A stretch of DNA of 64,000 nt from Aquitalea denitrificans (GTDB lineage Bacteria > Pseudomonadota > Gammaproteobacteria > Burkholderiales > Chromobacteriaceae): NCBI RefSeq assembly GCF_009856625.1, contig NZ_CP047241.1, positions 2,046,001 to 2,110,000 of the forward strand, read 5' to 3'. The position numbers and the translations under genes were made by a program. Each line of letters starts with the position of its first letter. Position 1 is the stretch's first letter. The notes under the pieces are model-generated. The model was not told the DNA's origin, searched no databases, and was given only the letters and a program-made list of their open reading frames with translations. Shown piece after piece: positions 24,689 through 33,382 of the stretch.

Positions 24689-26089
24689 TCAGACGCTCTC
24701 TACATTGCTCTGCACTTCGCTCTCGCTAAGGATTTCCTGCGCCCAAACCACGGCTTCCATATAAACGCTGTTGACCTGATCAAGATCCACAGACATTGCT
24801 TCCGCTAGCAGGGTGATCGTGTCGTTGTCGTCCTGCTCGCAGGCCTGGGCCAGTTGTAGTGGCATGGCGAACAGGCCTTTGTTGTGTAGCAGCGCATCGG
24901 AAATCATGAAGGGCAGATCAAGCGGCTCCAGCGCTTCAGCCAGCGGCATGCTGAGCAAGTCGCCAAGCAGAGAGAACATGCCGGTGAGAAACAGGTGCTC
25001 GGCTTCCAGCTTGTTGCCCCGAATGATGCCAAGCTCTTCCATGAAGTGCGCACGTATCAGCGACTTTTCCAGCAGGGACAGTGTGGCTCCGCTTTCGTTT
25101 TCCGAGGTAAACAGCAACAACGACAGCCATTTGAACAAGGCGCTGCGCCCCAGCAGCATCAGGCCATCCTCGATAGTCTGGATCTTGCGTGACAAGCCGT
25201 TGACCGGAGAGTTGACGAAGCGCAGTAACTTGAACAGTAACAGTGAGTCCAGTTTGAACTGAGCCTCTATCTCCGTAGTAGGTGCATTGGCGCGCAACAG
25301 GCGCATGATTTCCAGCACCCGTCCCTGATTGGCTCCTTCTTTCTGGCTGACCCTGGTTTGCGCGACAGAAAGATAAGAGCCATGAAGCAAGGCAAAGCGG
25401 TCACTGTCCTGGGCCCGACGGCATAGGGCCAGCTCTTCTGCCGTATTGATATTGCGTGCCAGCCAGCGGATATGGGGGTAGCGTTGTGGTAATTGTTCCA
25501 GCAGCGGGAATAACGCCCGGGTATTGGGTGCGGCAAAGTCCAGCACCAGGTAATCCATACGCTGATACAGTGCAAGTGCGGCCGGGCTGCTACCATAGCG
25601 CGCCGGCTCTACCGCAAAGCGCAAACCGGCACTGCGCAGGGCATCCAGCTGCGGCAGCAAATCCTCGGTCAGTTGTTCGCCTTCCAGTAGATCCAGCTGA
25701 TAAATGGTGCTGCTGGCAGGCAATTCCTGCGCCAGCAGATCATCTAGCGAAGCCAGGGAAACATGAATGAATGCCCGGCGAAACGTCAGCAGGCGAAAGA
25801 TGTTCATGTTTTTCAGCGTACTGAACAACAGGCGGTCGAAGGTACGGCGATTGGCGGAGTTTCGATTGCCGCTGACGCTATCCTTGACGGTGAACTCGTA
25901 AGCGACAATACGTTGCGATTTATCCTGGATAGGCTGGTGGGAAACAAAACCCAGGGTCTGAGGCAGATCCAGCGGTGCGCTGCGGGAGAGGTGATCATCA
26001 ATTACCGGCGGCGCAACCGGCGCCTCCACGACAGTTGTTGCTGCCTGCTCACCCCGATTGAGCAGTCCGCCAAGTATTTTTTTTAACAT
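24689..26089 (-). CDS. Degenerate EAL plus HDOD domain signalling protein (YuxH family)
   Basis: A 466-residue protein with an N-terminal EAL-like domain (about 45-260) and a C-terminal HDOD domain (about 265-455). The EAL signature is lost: the motif position reads VAYEFTV instead of YEAL, and the usual DDFGTG segment reads VEPARYGSS. It therefore should not hydrolyse c-di-GMP, which is usual for this YuxH-type architecture. The HDOD part contains FKLLRFVNSPVNGLSRKIQTIEDGLMLLG. Such proteins act in signalling or c-di-GMP sensing, partner unknown. It ends at a shared terminator and starts 162 bp downstream of the tetR gene. Confidence 0.88.
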   Translation of the reverse strand: MLKKILGGLLNRGEQAATTVVEAPVAPPVIDDHLSRSAPLDLPQTLGFVSHQPIQDKSQRIVAYEFTVKDSVSGNRNSANRRTFDRLLFSTLKNMNIFRLLTFRRAFIHVSLASLDDLLAQELPASSTIYQLDLLEGEQLTEDLLPQLDALRSAGLRFAVEPARYGSSPAALALYQRMDYLVLDFAAPNTRALFPLLEQLPQRYPHIRWLARNINTAEELALCRRAQDSDRFALLHGSYLSVAQTRVSQKEGANQGRVLEIMRLLRANAPTTEIEAQFKLDSLLLFKLLRFVNSPVNGLSRKIQTIEDGLMLLGRSALFKWLSLLLFTSENESGATLSLLEKSLIRAHFMEELGIIRGNKLEAEHLFLTGMFSLLGDLLSMPLAEALEPLDLPFMISDALLHNKGLFAMPLQLAQACEQDDNDTITLLAEAMSVDLDQVNSVYMEAVVWAQEILSESEVQSNVESV

Positions 26090-26251
26090 GCTTCACTCTC
26101 TGACTTGCTGACGTGTACTGGTTGCAAACTGGCCTTAAAGGCAGCTACGCCCTGATCATGACAGTGTAGTCAGTAATGTAGCTGGCGGACAATCGCATCT
26201 GCAGCCCACAGGCGATTATTTACAGTAGACAACCCTTCTTGTTGATGCGGC

Positions 26252-26899
26252 TCAAACTACCGGCAGCCAGCATTGGTCAACAAAAACACCGGCAAAAAAA
26301 GGCGTGAGCAGGCGTTCGGCATCGTTCTCAAGATTGACCACCTGCGGGCTGAGCAGCCAGCTGTCCACCAGGCCACAAATCATCGAGTGCAGACAGCCTG
26401 AAGCACAGTGCAGATTGAGACCGGGGCGCACCTGCCCCATTTCGGCGGCCTGTTCGAGGATGGCCTGCAGATTGCCCAGTTTTTCCATCAGCCAGGTGCG
26501 ATCCATCAGATGGGAGTTCTTCATCTCCCCTACATACTCGCAGCGCAGGTTGATGATGCCGACAACCCGGGCAATGCGTGGAGTGGTGGTAACCAGCCGC
26601 AGTACGCCGCAACTGTGTTGCCACAAGCGTTGTGCCGGGCTGAGGCCTGGGCTGTGGCCTTCTTCCAGCAACACTTTCATCATTTCTTCAAATGGCGGAA
26701 AGGCGCGGTCGCACATGGCATTGAACAGGTCAGCCTTGTTGTCGAAGTGCCAGTAAATGGCTCCTCGGGTGAGTCCTGCATGTTCGGCTATGCCGGCCAG
26801 CGTGGTTTTACTGACGCCCTGCTCCCAAAACAGATGCTCTGCAGCATCCAGCAGCAGGTGACGCGTCTTGTCAGCTTCTTCTTTAGTCTTGCGTGCCAT
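26252..26899 (-). CDS. TetR/AcrR family repressor of the efflux operon
   Basis: A 215-residue regulator closely resembling AcrR/TtgR/SmeT. The HTH is LLLDAAEHLFWEQGVSKTTLAGIAEHAGLTRGAIYWHFDNKADLF, with the GAIYWHF recognition helix seen in efflux repressors, followed by a large hydrophobic ligand domain. ATG at 26899 (MARKTKEEADKTR) is the family start. It lies on the same strand and downstream of the pump genes, separated by a strongly structured 100-bp spacer. Repression of the pump is inferred from family and position. Confidence 0.9.
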   Translation of the reverse strand: MARKTKEEADKTRHLLLDAAEHLFWEQGVSKTTLAGIAEHAGLTRGAIYWHFDNKADLFNAMCDRAFPPFEEMMKVLLEEGHSPGLSPAQRLWQHSCGVLRLVTTTPRIARVVGIINLRCEYVGEMKNSHLMDRTWLMEKLGNLQAILEQAAEMGQVRPGLNLHCASGCLHSMICGLVDSWLLSPQVVNLENDAERLLTPFFAGVFVDQCWLPVV

Positions 26900-26919
26900 C
26901 GTGTCATCAATCCGGAAAG

Positions 26920-26991
26920 ATGGCCGGATACATTGCCCGGCCATTCAGATAGGCCGGCATTATTGCACGCGCAGTGCAAGCTTGCCGGCCT
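26920..26991. repeat. Nested inverted repeats between OMF gene and tetR
   Basis: Three perfect repeats are packed here: ATGGCCGG-N9-CCGGCCAT at 26920-26944; AGGCCGGC...GCCGGCCT at 26951-26991; and inside the second, TTGCAC-N5-GTGCAA at 26963-26979. They could form one compound hairpin in the operon transcript or act as operator sites for tetR. Confidence 0.7.
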
Positions 26992-26999
26992 GCAGTGGT

Positions 27000-28448
27000 T
27001 TAGCTGCCTTGCTTGTCCTGCTCTAGCGGCTGCCAGCCACCACCTAACACCTTGTACAGGGTTACCAGATTGGATGCCTGCGACAGCTGGGTGCTGATGA
27101 GGTTTTGCTGGGCCGAGTACAGGGTGCGTTGCGCCACCAGCAGCGTCAGATAGCTGTCGACACCCACCTTGAAGCGGGCCTCGGACAGCTGCAGGCTGCG
27201 CTGGCTGGAGTTGACCAGCGCCTGCTGCGCCCGTAGCTGGGTACCGACGGTGCCACGCACTGCCAAGGCATCCGAGACTTCGCGGAAGGCGGTCTGGATG
27301 GCTTTTTCGTACTTGGCCACCGTGATGTCACGCGCCACCTTGGCCGATTCCAGATTGGCACTCAGGCTGCCGGCATTGAAGATGGGCAGATTGATGGACG
27401 GGCTGAAGCTCCAGGCGCCGCTGCCGGCCTTGAACAGATCCGACAGATTGCTGGAACTGGCCCCGGCACTGGCGGTAAGGCTGATGCTGGGGAAGAACTT
27501 GGCCCGTGCAGCACCAATATTGGCATTGGCAGCCTTCAGGTCGTGTTCGGCCGCCTGTACGTCCGGGCGACGTTGCAGCAGCTCGGAAGGCAGGCCGGCT
27601 GGAAGATCCGCCAGCTTGCCCTGCGTAGACAGCGTCCCTCCCTTCAGGATGTCATCCGGCACCGCGGCACCCACCAGCAGGGTCAGTGCGTTCTCATCCT
27701 GCGCTACCTGGCTGACATAGCCAGCCTGATCGGACAGTGCCGATTGCACGGTGGTTTCGGCATCGCTCAGGTCAAGCTCGGTGGCGGCACCCACTTCCAG
27801 CTTGCGCCGCGTCAGCTCAAGTGAAGCCTGCTGCGACTTGACGGTTTCGTCCGCTACCTTCAGGTGCTGGCGATCGGCCAGCAGCGTCAGGTAGGCATTG
27901 GCCACTTCGGCTACCAATGAAATCTGCGTGCTGCGGCGGGTTTCTTCCAGCGAGAAGTAGTTTTCCAGTGCCTGTTGCTTCAGGCTGGACAAGCGGCCAA
28001 ACACATCCAGCTCGTAAGCACTGAAACCGATGCCTGCGCTGTAGCTGTGGCTGATATAGGCGCTGCCGGTGGTGCTGGAATTGGCCGATACGCGCTGATT
28101 GGTACCGCTGCCGCTGGCGCTGATGGACGGAAACAGGTCTGCCTTGGTGATCTGGTACTGCGCTCGCGCAGTTTCGATATTCAGGGCCGCCACGCGCAGG
28201 TCGCGGTTGTTTTCCAGGGTCAGGCGAATCAGCTGCTGCATGGCCGGGTCGGTGAAAAATTGCTGCCAGGCCAGTTGTTGTGCCGCGGTGCTGCCAGCCT
28301 TGTCTGCCGGCACCCCCTGATAGGCTGGGCCGGTCGGCCACTGCGCAGCCACCGGAGAAGCTGGCTGCTGGTAAACCGGAATCAGCGAGCAGCCGGCCAG
28401 TGCGCTGGCCAATATGCTCAGACTAAAAATCTTGATGAGTCGGGACAT
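27000..28448 (-). CDS. Efflux outer-membrane channel lipoprotein (OprM/NodT family)
   Basis: A 482-residue TolC-like outer-membrane factor. The N-terminus is a lipoprotein signal (LAGCSLIP, Cys19). Two homologous OEP repeats follow, with typical segments LTLENNRDLRVAALNIETARAQYQI cut by family motifs such as RRPDVQAAEHDLKAANANIGAARA and LPIFNAGSL. Its ATG overlaps the RND stop codon (TAATG), so translation is coupled. With the adaptor and RND genes it forms a complete tripartite drug exporter. Confidence 0.93.
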   Translation of the reverse strand: MSRLIKIFSLSILASALAGCSLIPVYQQPASPVAAQWPTGPAYQGVPADKAGSTAAQQLAWQQFFTDPAMQQLIRLTLENNRDLRVAALNIETARAQYQITKADLFPSISASGSGTNQRVSANSSTTGSAYISHSYSAGIGFSAYELDVFGRLSSLKQQALENYFSLEETRRSTQISLVAEVANAYLTLLADRQHLKVADETVKSQQASLELTRRKLEVGAATELDLSDAETTVQSALSDQAGYVSQVAQDENALTLLVGAAVPDDILKGGTLSTQGKLADLPAGLPSELLQRRPDVQAAEHDLKAANANIGAARAKFFPSISLTASAGASSSNLSDLFKAGSGAWSFSPSINLPIFNAGSLSANLESAKVARDITVAKYEKAIQTAFREVSDALAVRGTVGTQLRAQQALVNSSQRSLQLSEARFKVGVDSYLTLLVAQRTLYSAQQNLISTQLSQASNLVTLYKVLGGGWQPLEQDKQGS

Positions 28449-31400
28449 TACAGGCCCTCCTTGCTGATGCCATGCATGTCGTCGGCCAGCTTTTTCGGCG
28501 GGAAACGACGGCGGACGACCACGAAGAATACCGGGACCAGGAAAATCGCCAGTACGGTGGCGGAAATCATGCCGCCCATCACGCCGGTACCGATGGCGTT
28601 TTGGCTGCCAGAACCGGCACCATGGCTGATTACCAGCGGCAGAATACCCAGGATGAAGGCCAGCGAGGTCATCAGAATGGGGCGCAAACGCATGCGCACC
28701 GCCTCCATGGTGGCCGCGATCAGCTCCTTGCCGTGTTCCTGTTGTTCCTTGGCAAATTCCACAATCAGGATGGCGTTTTTGGACGCCAGGCCGATGGTGG
28801 TCAGCAAGCCAACCTGGAAGTACACGTCATTGGACAGGCCGCGCAGGCTGGCTGCCAGCAAGGCGCCAATCACCCCCAGTGGCACCACCATCATCACCGA
28901 GAACGGAATCGACCAGCTTTCATACAGCGCAGCCAGGCACAGGAACACGATCAGCAGCGAAATGGCGTACAGCGCCGGTGCTTGCGAGCCGGATAGACGC
29001 TCTTCATACGACAGACCGGTCCATTCGTAGCCAATACCTGCCGGTAGTTGCTTGATCAGGCTCTCCATTTCGGTCATGGCAGTACCGGTACTTACCCCGG
29101 CGGCAGGGGAACCCTGGATTTCCACCGAAGACTGGCCGTTATAGCGTTCCAGTCGCGGCGAGCCGAAGCCCCAGTGCGAGCTGGCAAAGGCCGAGAACGG
29201 CACCATGGTGCCCGTGGTGTTGCGTACATACCAGTTGGCCAGATCTTCCGGCGACATGCGGAATGGCGCATCACCCTGCAGATACACCTTCTTGATGCGG
29301 CCACGGTCGATGAAGTCATTGACGTAGCTGGAGCCGATGGCCGTACTCAGGGTGGTGTTGATGTCGGACACCGACACTCCCAGCGCATTGGCCTTTTCAT
29401 GATCCACATCCAGCAGGTATTGCGGGTTGTCACTCAGGCCGTTTGGACGCACGCCAGTCAGCAGCGGGTTCTTGGCTGCCATGCCCAGCAACTGGTTGCG
29501 CGCAGCCATCAGCTTGTCGTGGCCCAGGCCAGCGCGGTCCTGCAGTTGCAGGTCGAAACCGGAGGCATTGCCCAGCTCCATTACAGCTGGCGGGGCGAAG
29601 GCAAAGATCATCGCGTCGCGAATCTGGCTGAATGCACCCATGGCGCGGCCGGCTACTGCTTTCACGGTCAGGTCGGGGCTGTTGCGCTGATCCCACGGCT
29701 TGAGCTGCACAAAACCCAGACCCATGTTCTGGCCACTGCCGGCAAAGCCGAAGCCGGATACGGTAAACAGCGAGCTGACAGCCGGATCGCCCAGGAAGTG
29801 CTTTTGTACTTGCAGCAGAGCGGCATCGGTACGTTCCTGGGTGGCGCCCGGCGGCAGTTGCACCTGGGTGAACAGGATGCCCTGGTCTTCTTCCGGCAGG
29901 AAGGAAGTGGGCAGGCGCATGAACAATACCGCCATGGCGATGATGATGCCGGCGTAGATCACCATATAGCGCAGGCTCTTGGTCAGCATGCGCGATACGA
30001 TGCCCTGATAGCGTTCGTTATTGCGGTCAAACGTACGGTTGAACCAGCCGAAAATGCCGGTGTATTCATGACCGACGCCATGGCCCTTCTCCACCGGCTT
30101 GAGCAAGGTAGCGCACAGGGCGGGGGTCAGCACCAGGGCCACCAGTACTGACAGCGCCATGGAGGACACCACGGTGATGGAGAACTGACGGTAGATCACC
30201 CCGGTAGAGCCGCCAAAGAAGGCCATCGGCACGAATACTGCCGCCAGCACCAGCGCAATGCCGATCAGCGCACCGGTAATCTGGCCCATGGATTTGCGGG
30301 TGGCCTCGCGCGGTGGCAGGCCCTCCTCGCTCATCACCCGTTCCACGTTTTCCACCACCACGATGGCATCATCCACCAGCAAGCCGATGGCCAGCACCAG
30401 ACCGAACATGGTCAGTGTGTTGATGGAGAAACCGGTGGCGGCCATCACGCCAAAGGTACCCAGCAGCACCACCGGAACGGCAATGGTGGGAATCAGCGTG
30501 GCGCGGAAGTTTTGCAGGAAAACATACATCACCACAAACACCAGGCCAATGGCTTCGATCAGCGTCTTGACCACTTCCTCGATGGAGATCTTCACGAAGG
30601 GGGTGGTGTCATACGGGTAAACCGCCTTCACACCCTTGGGGAAGTAGGACGACAGCTCGGTCACCTTGTTGCGCACGGCTTGGGCGGTATCCAGCGCATT
30701 GGCACCACTGGCCAGCTTGATGGCCACGCCGGTGGCTGGCTTGCCATTGAACAGCGCCTTGGTGCGGTAGGTTTCCGCGCCCAGCTCGATACGCGCCACG
30801 TCCTTCAGCAGCACGCGCGAGCCGTTGGTATTTACCTTCAGCAGGATCTTGCCAAACTGCTCCGCACTGGACAGACGGGTCTGCGCCACGATGGTTGCGT
30901 TCAGCTGCTGACCCGGCTTGGCCGGCAGGCCGCCCAGTTGGCCGGCAGATACCTGGGCATTCTGCGCGGTAATGGCAGTGGATACGTCCGAGGCAGTCAG
31001 CTGGTAGCTGTTGAGCTTGTTCGGGTCCAGCCACACGCGCATGGCGTATTGCGAGCCGAACAGCGTCACCTCACCCACGCCATTTACCCGGCTGAGCGAA
31101 TCCTGCAGGTTGCTGGAGACATAGTCACCCAGATCGGTGCCGTTCATGCTGCCGTCTTCGGAGACGAAACCCACCACCATCAGGAAGTTACGCGCCGACT
31201 TGGTGACGGTAATACCCTGCTGCTGAACTACGGTGGGCAGCGATGCGGTTGCCGATTGCAGCTTGTTTTGCACCTGCACCTGGGCCGTGTCCGGATTGGT
31301 GCCGGCATCAAACGTCATGGTAATGGTGACGGCACCGGTGTCGTCACTGGTGGAGCTCATATAGCGCAGGTGATCGATACCCTGCATTTTCTGTTCGATC

Positions 31401-31591
31401 ACCTGTGTGACACTGTCTTCCACCGTTTTGGCCGAAGCACCCGGGTAAGTGGCGTTAATGGCGATCTGCGGCGGTGCAATGGCCGGATACTGGGATATCG
31501 GCAGGCTGCGGATCGACAACAAACCCGCCAGCATGATCACGATGGCGATCACCCAGGCAAAGATTGGCCGGTCGATAAAAAATTTGGACAT
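28448..31591 (-). CDS. RND multidrug efflux permease (AcrB/MexB/TtgB, HAE1 family)
   Basis: A 1047-residue inner-membrane proton/drug antiporter with 12 predicted membrane helices and two large periplasmic loops. Markers are MSKFFIDRPIFAWVIAIVIMLAG at the N-terminus, GLLVDDAIVVVENVERV with the paired Asp residues of the proton relay, and GFAGSGQNMG in the pore region. Length and motif spacing match MexB. It is the middle gene of the operon, 15 bp after the adaptor gene. Confidence 0.96.
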   Translation of the reverse strand: MSKFFIDRPIFAWVIAIVIMLAGLLSIRSLPISQYPAIAPPQIAINATYPGASAKTVEDSVTQVIEQKMQGIDHLRYMSSTSDDTGAVTITMTFDAGTNPDTAQVQVQNKLQSATASLPTVVQQQGITVTKSARNFLMVVGFVSEDGSMNGTDLGDYVSSNLQDSLSRVNGVGEVTLFGSQYAMRVWLDPNKLNSYQLTASDVSTAITAQNAQVSAGQLGGLPAKPGQQLNATIVAQTRLSSAEQFGKILLKVNTNGSRVLLKDVARIELGAETYRTKALFNGKPATGVAIKLASGANALDTAQAVRNKVTELSSYFPKGVKAVYPYDTTPFVKISIEEVVKTLIEAIGLVFVVMYVFLQNFRATLIPTIAVPVVLLGTFGVMAATGFSINTLTMFGLVLAIGLLVDDAIVVVENVERVMSEEGLPPREATRKSMGQITGALIGIALVLAAVFVPMAFFGGSTGVIYRQFSITVVSSMALSVLVALVLTPALCATLLKPVEKGHGVGHEYTGIFGWFNRTFDRNNERYQGIVSRMLTKSLRYMVIYAGIIIAMAVLFMRLPTSFLPEEDQGILFTQVQLPPGATQERTDAALLQVQKHFLGDPAVSSLFTVSGFGFAGSGQNMGLGFVQLKPWDQRNSPDLTVKAVAGRAMGAFSQIRDAMIFAFAPPAVMELGNASGFDLQLQDRAGLGHDKLMAARNQLLGMAAKNPLLTGVRPNGLSDNPQYLLDVDHEKANALGVSVSDINTTLSTAIGSSYVNDFIDRGRIKKVYLQGDAPFRMSPEDLANWYVRNTTGTMVPFSAFASSHWGFGSPRLERYNGQSSVEIQGSPAAGVSTGTAMTEMESLIKQLPAGIGYEWTGLSYEERLSGSQAPALYAISLLIVFLCLAALYESWSIPFSVMMVVPLGVIGALLAASLRGLSNDVYFQVGLLTTIGLASKNAILIVEFAKEQQEHGKELIAATMEAVRMRLRPILMTSLAFILGILPLVISHGAGSGSQNAIGTGVMGGMISATVLAIFLVPVFFVVVRRRFPPKKLADDMHGISKEGL

Positions 31592-31606
31592 GAATCTTTT
31601 CCTGGT

Positions 31607-32770
31607 TTACTTGGCGGCGGAGGCGTTGGTCTTCAGTGCTTCGGGTTTGACAGTGGCACCGTCCTGCACTTTCATCAGCCCCTCTACCACAATGCGCTCA
31701 CCCCCTTGCAGGCCGCCATCCACCAGCCATTTATCACCAATGGTCTGACTTACCTTGATGGTGCGGGCATGTACCTTGTCGGTCTGATCAACCACCATCA
31801 CGATGGCATCACCCTTCTGGTTGCGACTGACTGCAGGCTGCGGCACCAGCAGTGCGTTATGACGCAAACCCTGCTCCAGCCGAGCGCGTACAAACATGCC
31901 AGGTAGCAGCTCGCTATTGGGATTGTCGAATACGGCACGCAGGGTAACCATGCCGGTGGTGGAATCTACGGTGATATCGGAGAACTGCAGCTCGCCGGTC
32001 TTGGCGTATTCGCTGCCATCTTCCAGGATCAGCTTCACCTTGGCCTTGCCCTGCTGGTTTTGCAGTGCGCCCTTGGCAAAATCGCGGCGCAGATGCAGCA
32101 AGTCGGTACTGGACTGGGTCATGTCCACATAGGCAGTCGACAGTTGCTGCACGGTAGCTAGTGCAGTGGTCTGGCTGGCGGTTACCAGCGCACCGGCGGT
32201 TACACTGGATTTGCCAATGCGTCCGCTTACCGGGGCGGTGATACGGGTGTAGGCCAAATTGATGCGGGCGGTTTCCACCGCTGCCTTGGCGGTAGCCAGA
32301 TCGGCACGCGCCTGCAGCAGCGAAGCACGGGCGTCGTCATTATCCTGGCTGCTGATGGCCTTGATTTCCGCCAGCTGTGCATAACGCTTGGCTTTCAGCT
32401 CGGCTGAGGTCAGCGTGGCTTCGGCCTTGGCCTGACTTGCCTGTGCCGACTGATAGGTGGCCTGATAGCTGTCGGGATTGATCTGATACAGCACCTGGCC
32501 GGCCTTGACATCACTGCCCTCTGTAAACAGGCGCTTCTGGATGATGCCGCCTACTTGTGGGCGGATTTCGGCCATGGTGAAGGCGGAAATACGGGCTGGC
32601 AGCTCACGGCTGATTACCGTGTCTTGTGGTTGCAGAGTCAATACGCCAACACTGGCTGGGCCGGGTGCCGGCATGGCGGCATTTTGCGACTGGCCGCAAC
32701 TGCTCAGTGTGGCAGTCAGGAGCAAAGCGGCAACAGCCTTGAGCGCGGGTGAAGCTTGCTTGATGTGCAT
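31607..32770 (-). CDS. RND efflux periplasmic adaptor (AcrA/MexA family)
   Basis: A 387-residue membrane-fusion lipoprotein linking the RND pump to the outer-membrane channel. It has a lipobox (TLSSC, about residue 25), a biotinyl-lipoyl-like domain split by an alpha-hairpin (residues about 60-180, Ala/Gln-rich) and beta-barrel segments (RITAPVSGRIGKSSVTAGALV). The start at 32770 is picked because GGA lies at proper spacing; the ATG two codons upstream touches it. First gene of the minus-strand pump operon. Confidence 0.92.
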   Translation of the reverse strand: MHIKQASPALKAVAALLLTATLSSCGQSQNAAMPAPGPASVGVLTLQPQDTVISRELPARISAFTMAEIRPQVGGIIQKRLFTEGSDVKAGQVLYQINPDSYQATYQSAQASQAKAEATLTSAELKAKRYAQLAEIKAISSQDNDDARASLLQARADLATAKAAVETARINLAYTRITAPVSGRIGKSSVTAGALVTASQTTALATVQQLSTAYVDMTQSSTDLLHLRRDFAKGALQNQQGKAKVKLILEDGSEYAKTGELQFSDITVDSTTGMVTLRAVFDNPNSELLPGMFVRARLEQGLRHNALLVPQPAVSRNQKGDAIVMVVDQTDKVHARTIKVSQTIGDKWLVDGGLQGGERIVVEGLMKVQDGATVKPEALKTNASAAK

Positions 32771-32852
32771 AAACATTCCAGAACTTGATTTTATGGGAAC
32801 TGCGCTGAGCCAGTGCAAGGCTGCTCATCGGGCAGTGCGGCTATTTTAAATA

Positions 32853-32868
32853 CATACGCGCTTGTATG
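32853..32868 (-). promoter_or_regulatory. Candidate operator and promoter of the efflux operon
   Basis: CATAC-GCGCTT-GTATG resembles operators of AcrR/TtgR/MtrR-like repressors (TACATAC...GTATGTA). On the minus strand, TTTACC, 16 bp and TACAAG form a possible promoter whose -10 falls inside the repeat, as expected for repression by the TetR gene in this locus. Confidence 0.55.
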
Positions 32869-33011
32869 CTTGACTTTTTATCGGTAAAGACTGGTAAAGC
32901 ATAGTCAACTTCCCAGCTGTGTTACGGAATGTACTGAAACTATGTGTATCAATTAATCGAACAATAAATTTATCTATTAACAAGTATTAACAATAATGAC
33001 ATTTCCACCAC

Positions 33012-33038
33012 ACTAAGTAGGTTTACTTAGTATTTTTT
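33012..33038 (+). repeat. AT-rich inverted repeat with T-run
   Basis: ACTAAGTA-GGTT-TACTTAGT followed by ATTTTTT. It looks like a weak plus-strand terminator or a protein-binding site about 245 bp upstream of the adaptor gene. Confidence 0.45.
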
Positions 33039-33334
33039 CGTGCAAATTACGTCTTAGCACTAGTCAGGAAGAATCCAGACGATAAGATGAAATTGTCAGA
33101 CGGCAGTGAGTCGGCCAGTACAGACTGGCTACCACGATCCGGCCGGGCAAGCGCACAAGCGTTGAGGAGCGCGCGCCATAGTTAAGAACAGCATCGGGGA
33201 AGGTGCTTATAGGCGGGAGCAAGCAGGGGAAGTGTCGGGCCAAGTGTGCCGGGCTTTGGGTGGGACCTGGCCTGGAATGCAAGAGGCCGGAAATACAATA
33301 AAAGCCAAGAAGCAGATGTTAACGGGGAGTACTC

Positions 33335-33368
33335 ACAAGGCCGCTGCAGCGGCCTTGTTCTTTTATTG
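33335..33368 (+). terminator. Terminator-like 24-bp palindrome, plus orientation
   Basis: A perfect palindrome (arms ACAAGGCCGC, centre TGCA) is followed by TCTTTTATT on the plus strand only. The adjacent annotated gene (33383) ends on the minus strand, where no T-run follows. Confidence 0.55.
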
Positions 33369-33382
33369 CAACGCCAGGCTGG

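Larger units (their letters stand above)
32771..33382. other. Intergenic control region of the efflux operon, AT-rich core
   Basis: No protein gene is supported. 32840-33060 is distinctly AT-rich and holds the pump promoter, a candidate operator and an inverted repeat with a T-run. 33060-33334 is GC-richer with no coding signal, and ends in a 24-bp palindrome followed by a plus-strand T-rich run, which might terminate an unannotated RNA. Confidence 0.5.

Noticed and set aside
28448..28450. Possible sequencing error at the RND / outer-membrane gene junction
   Set aside because: The TAATG one-base overlap is a normal translational coupling arrangement.
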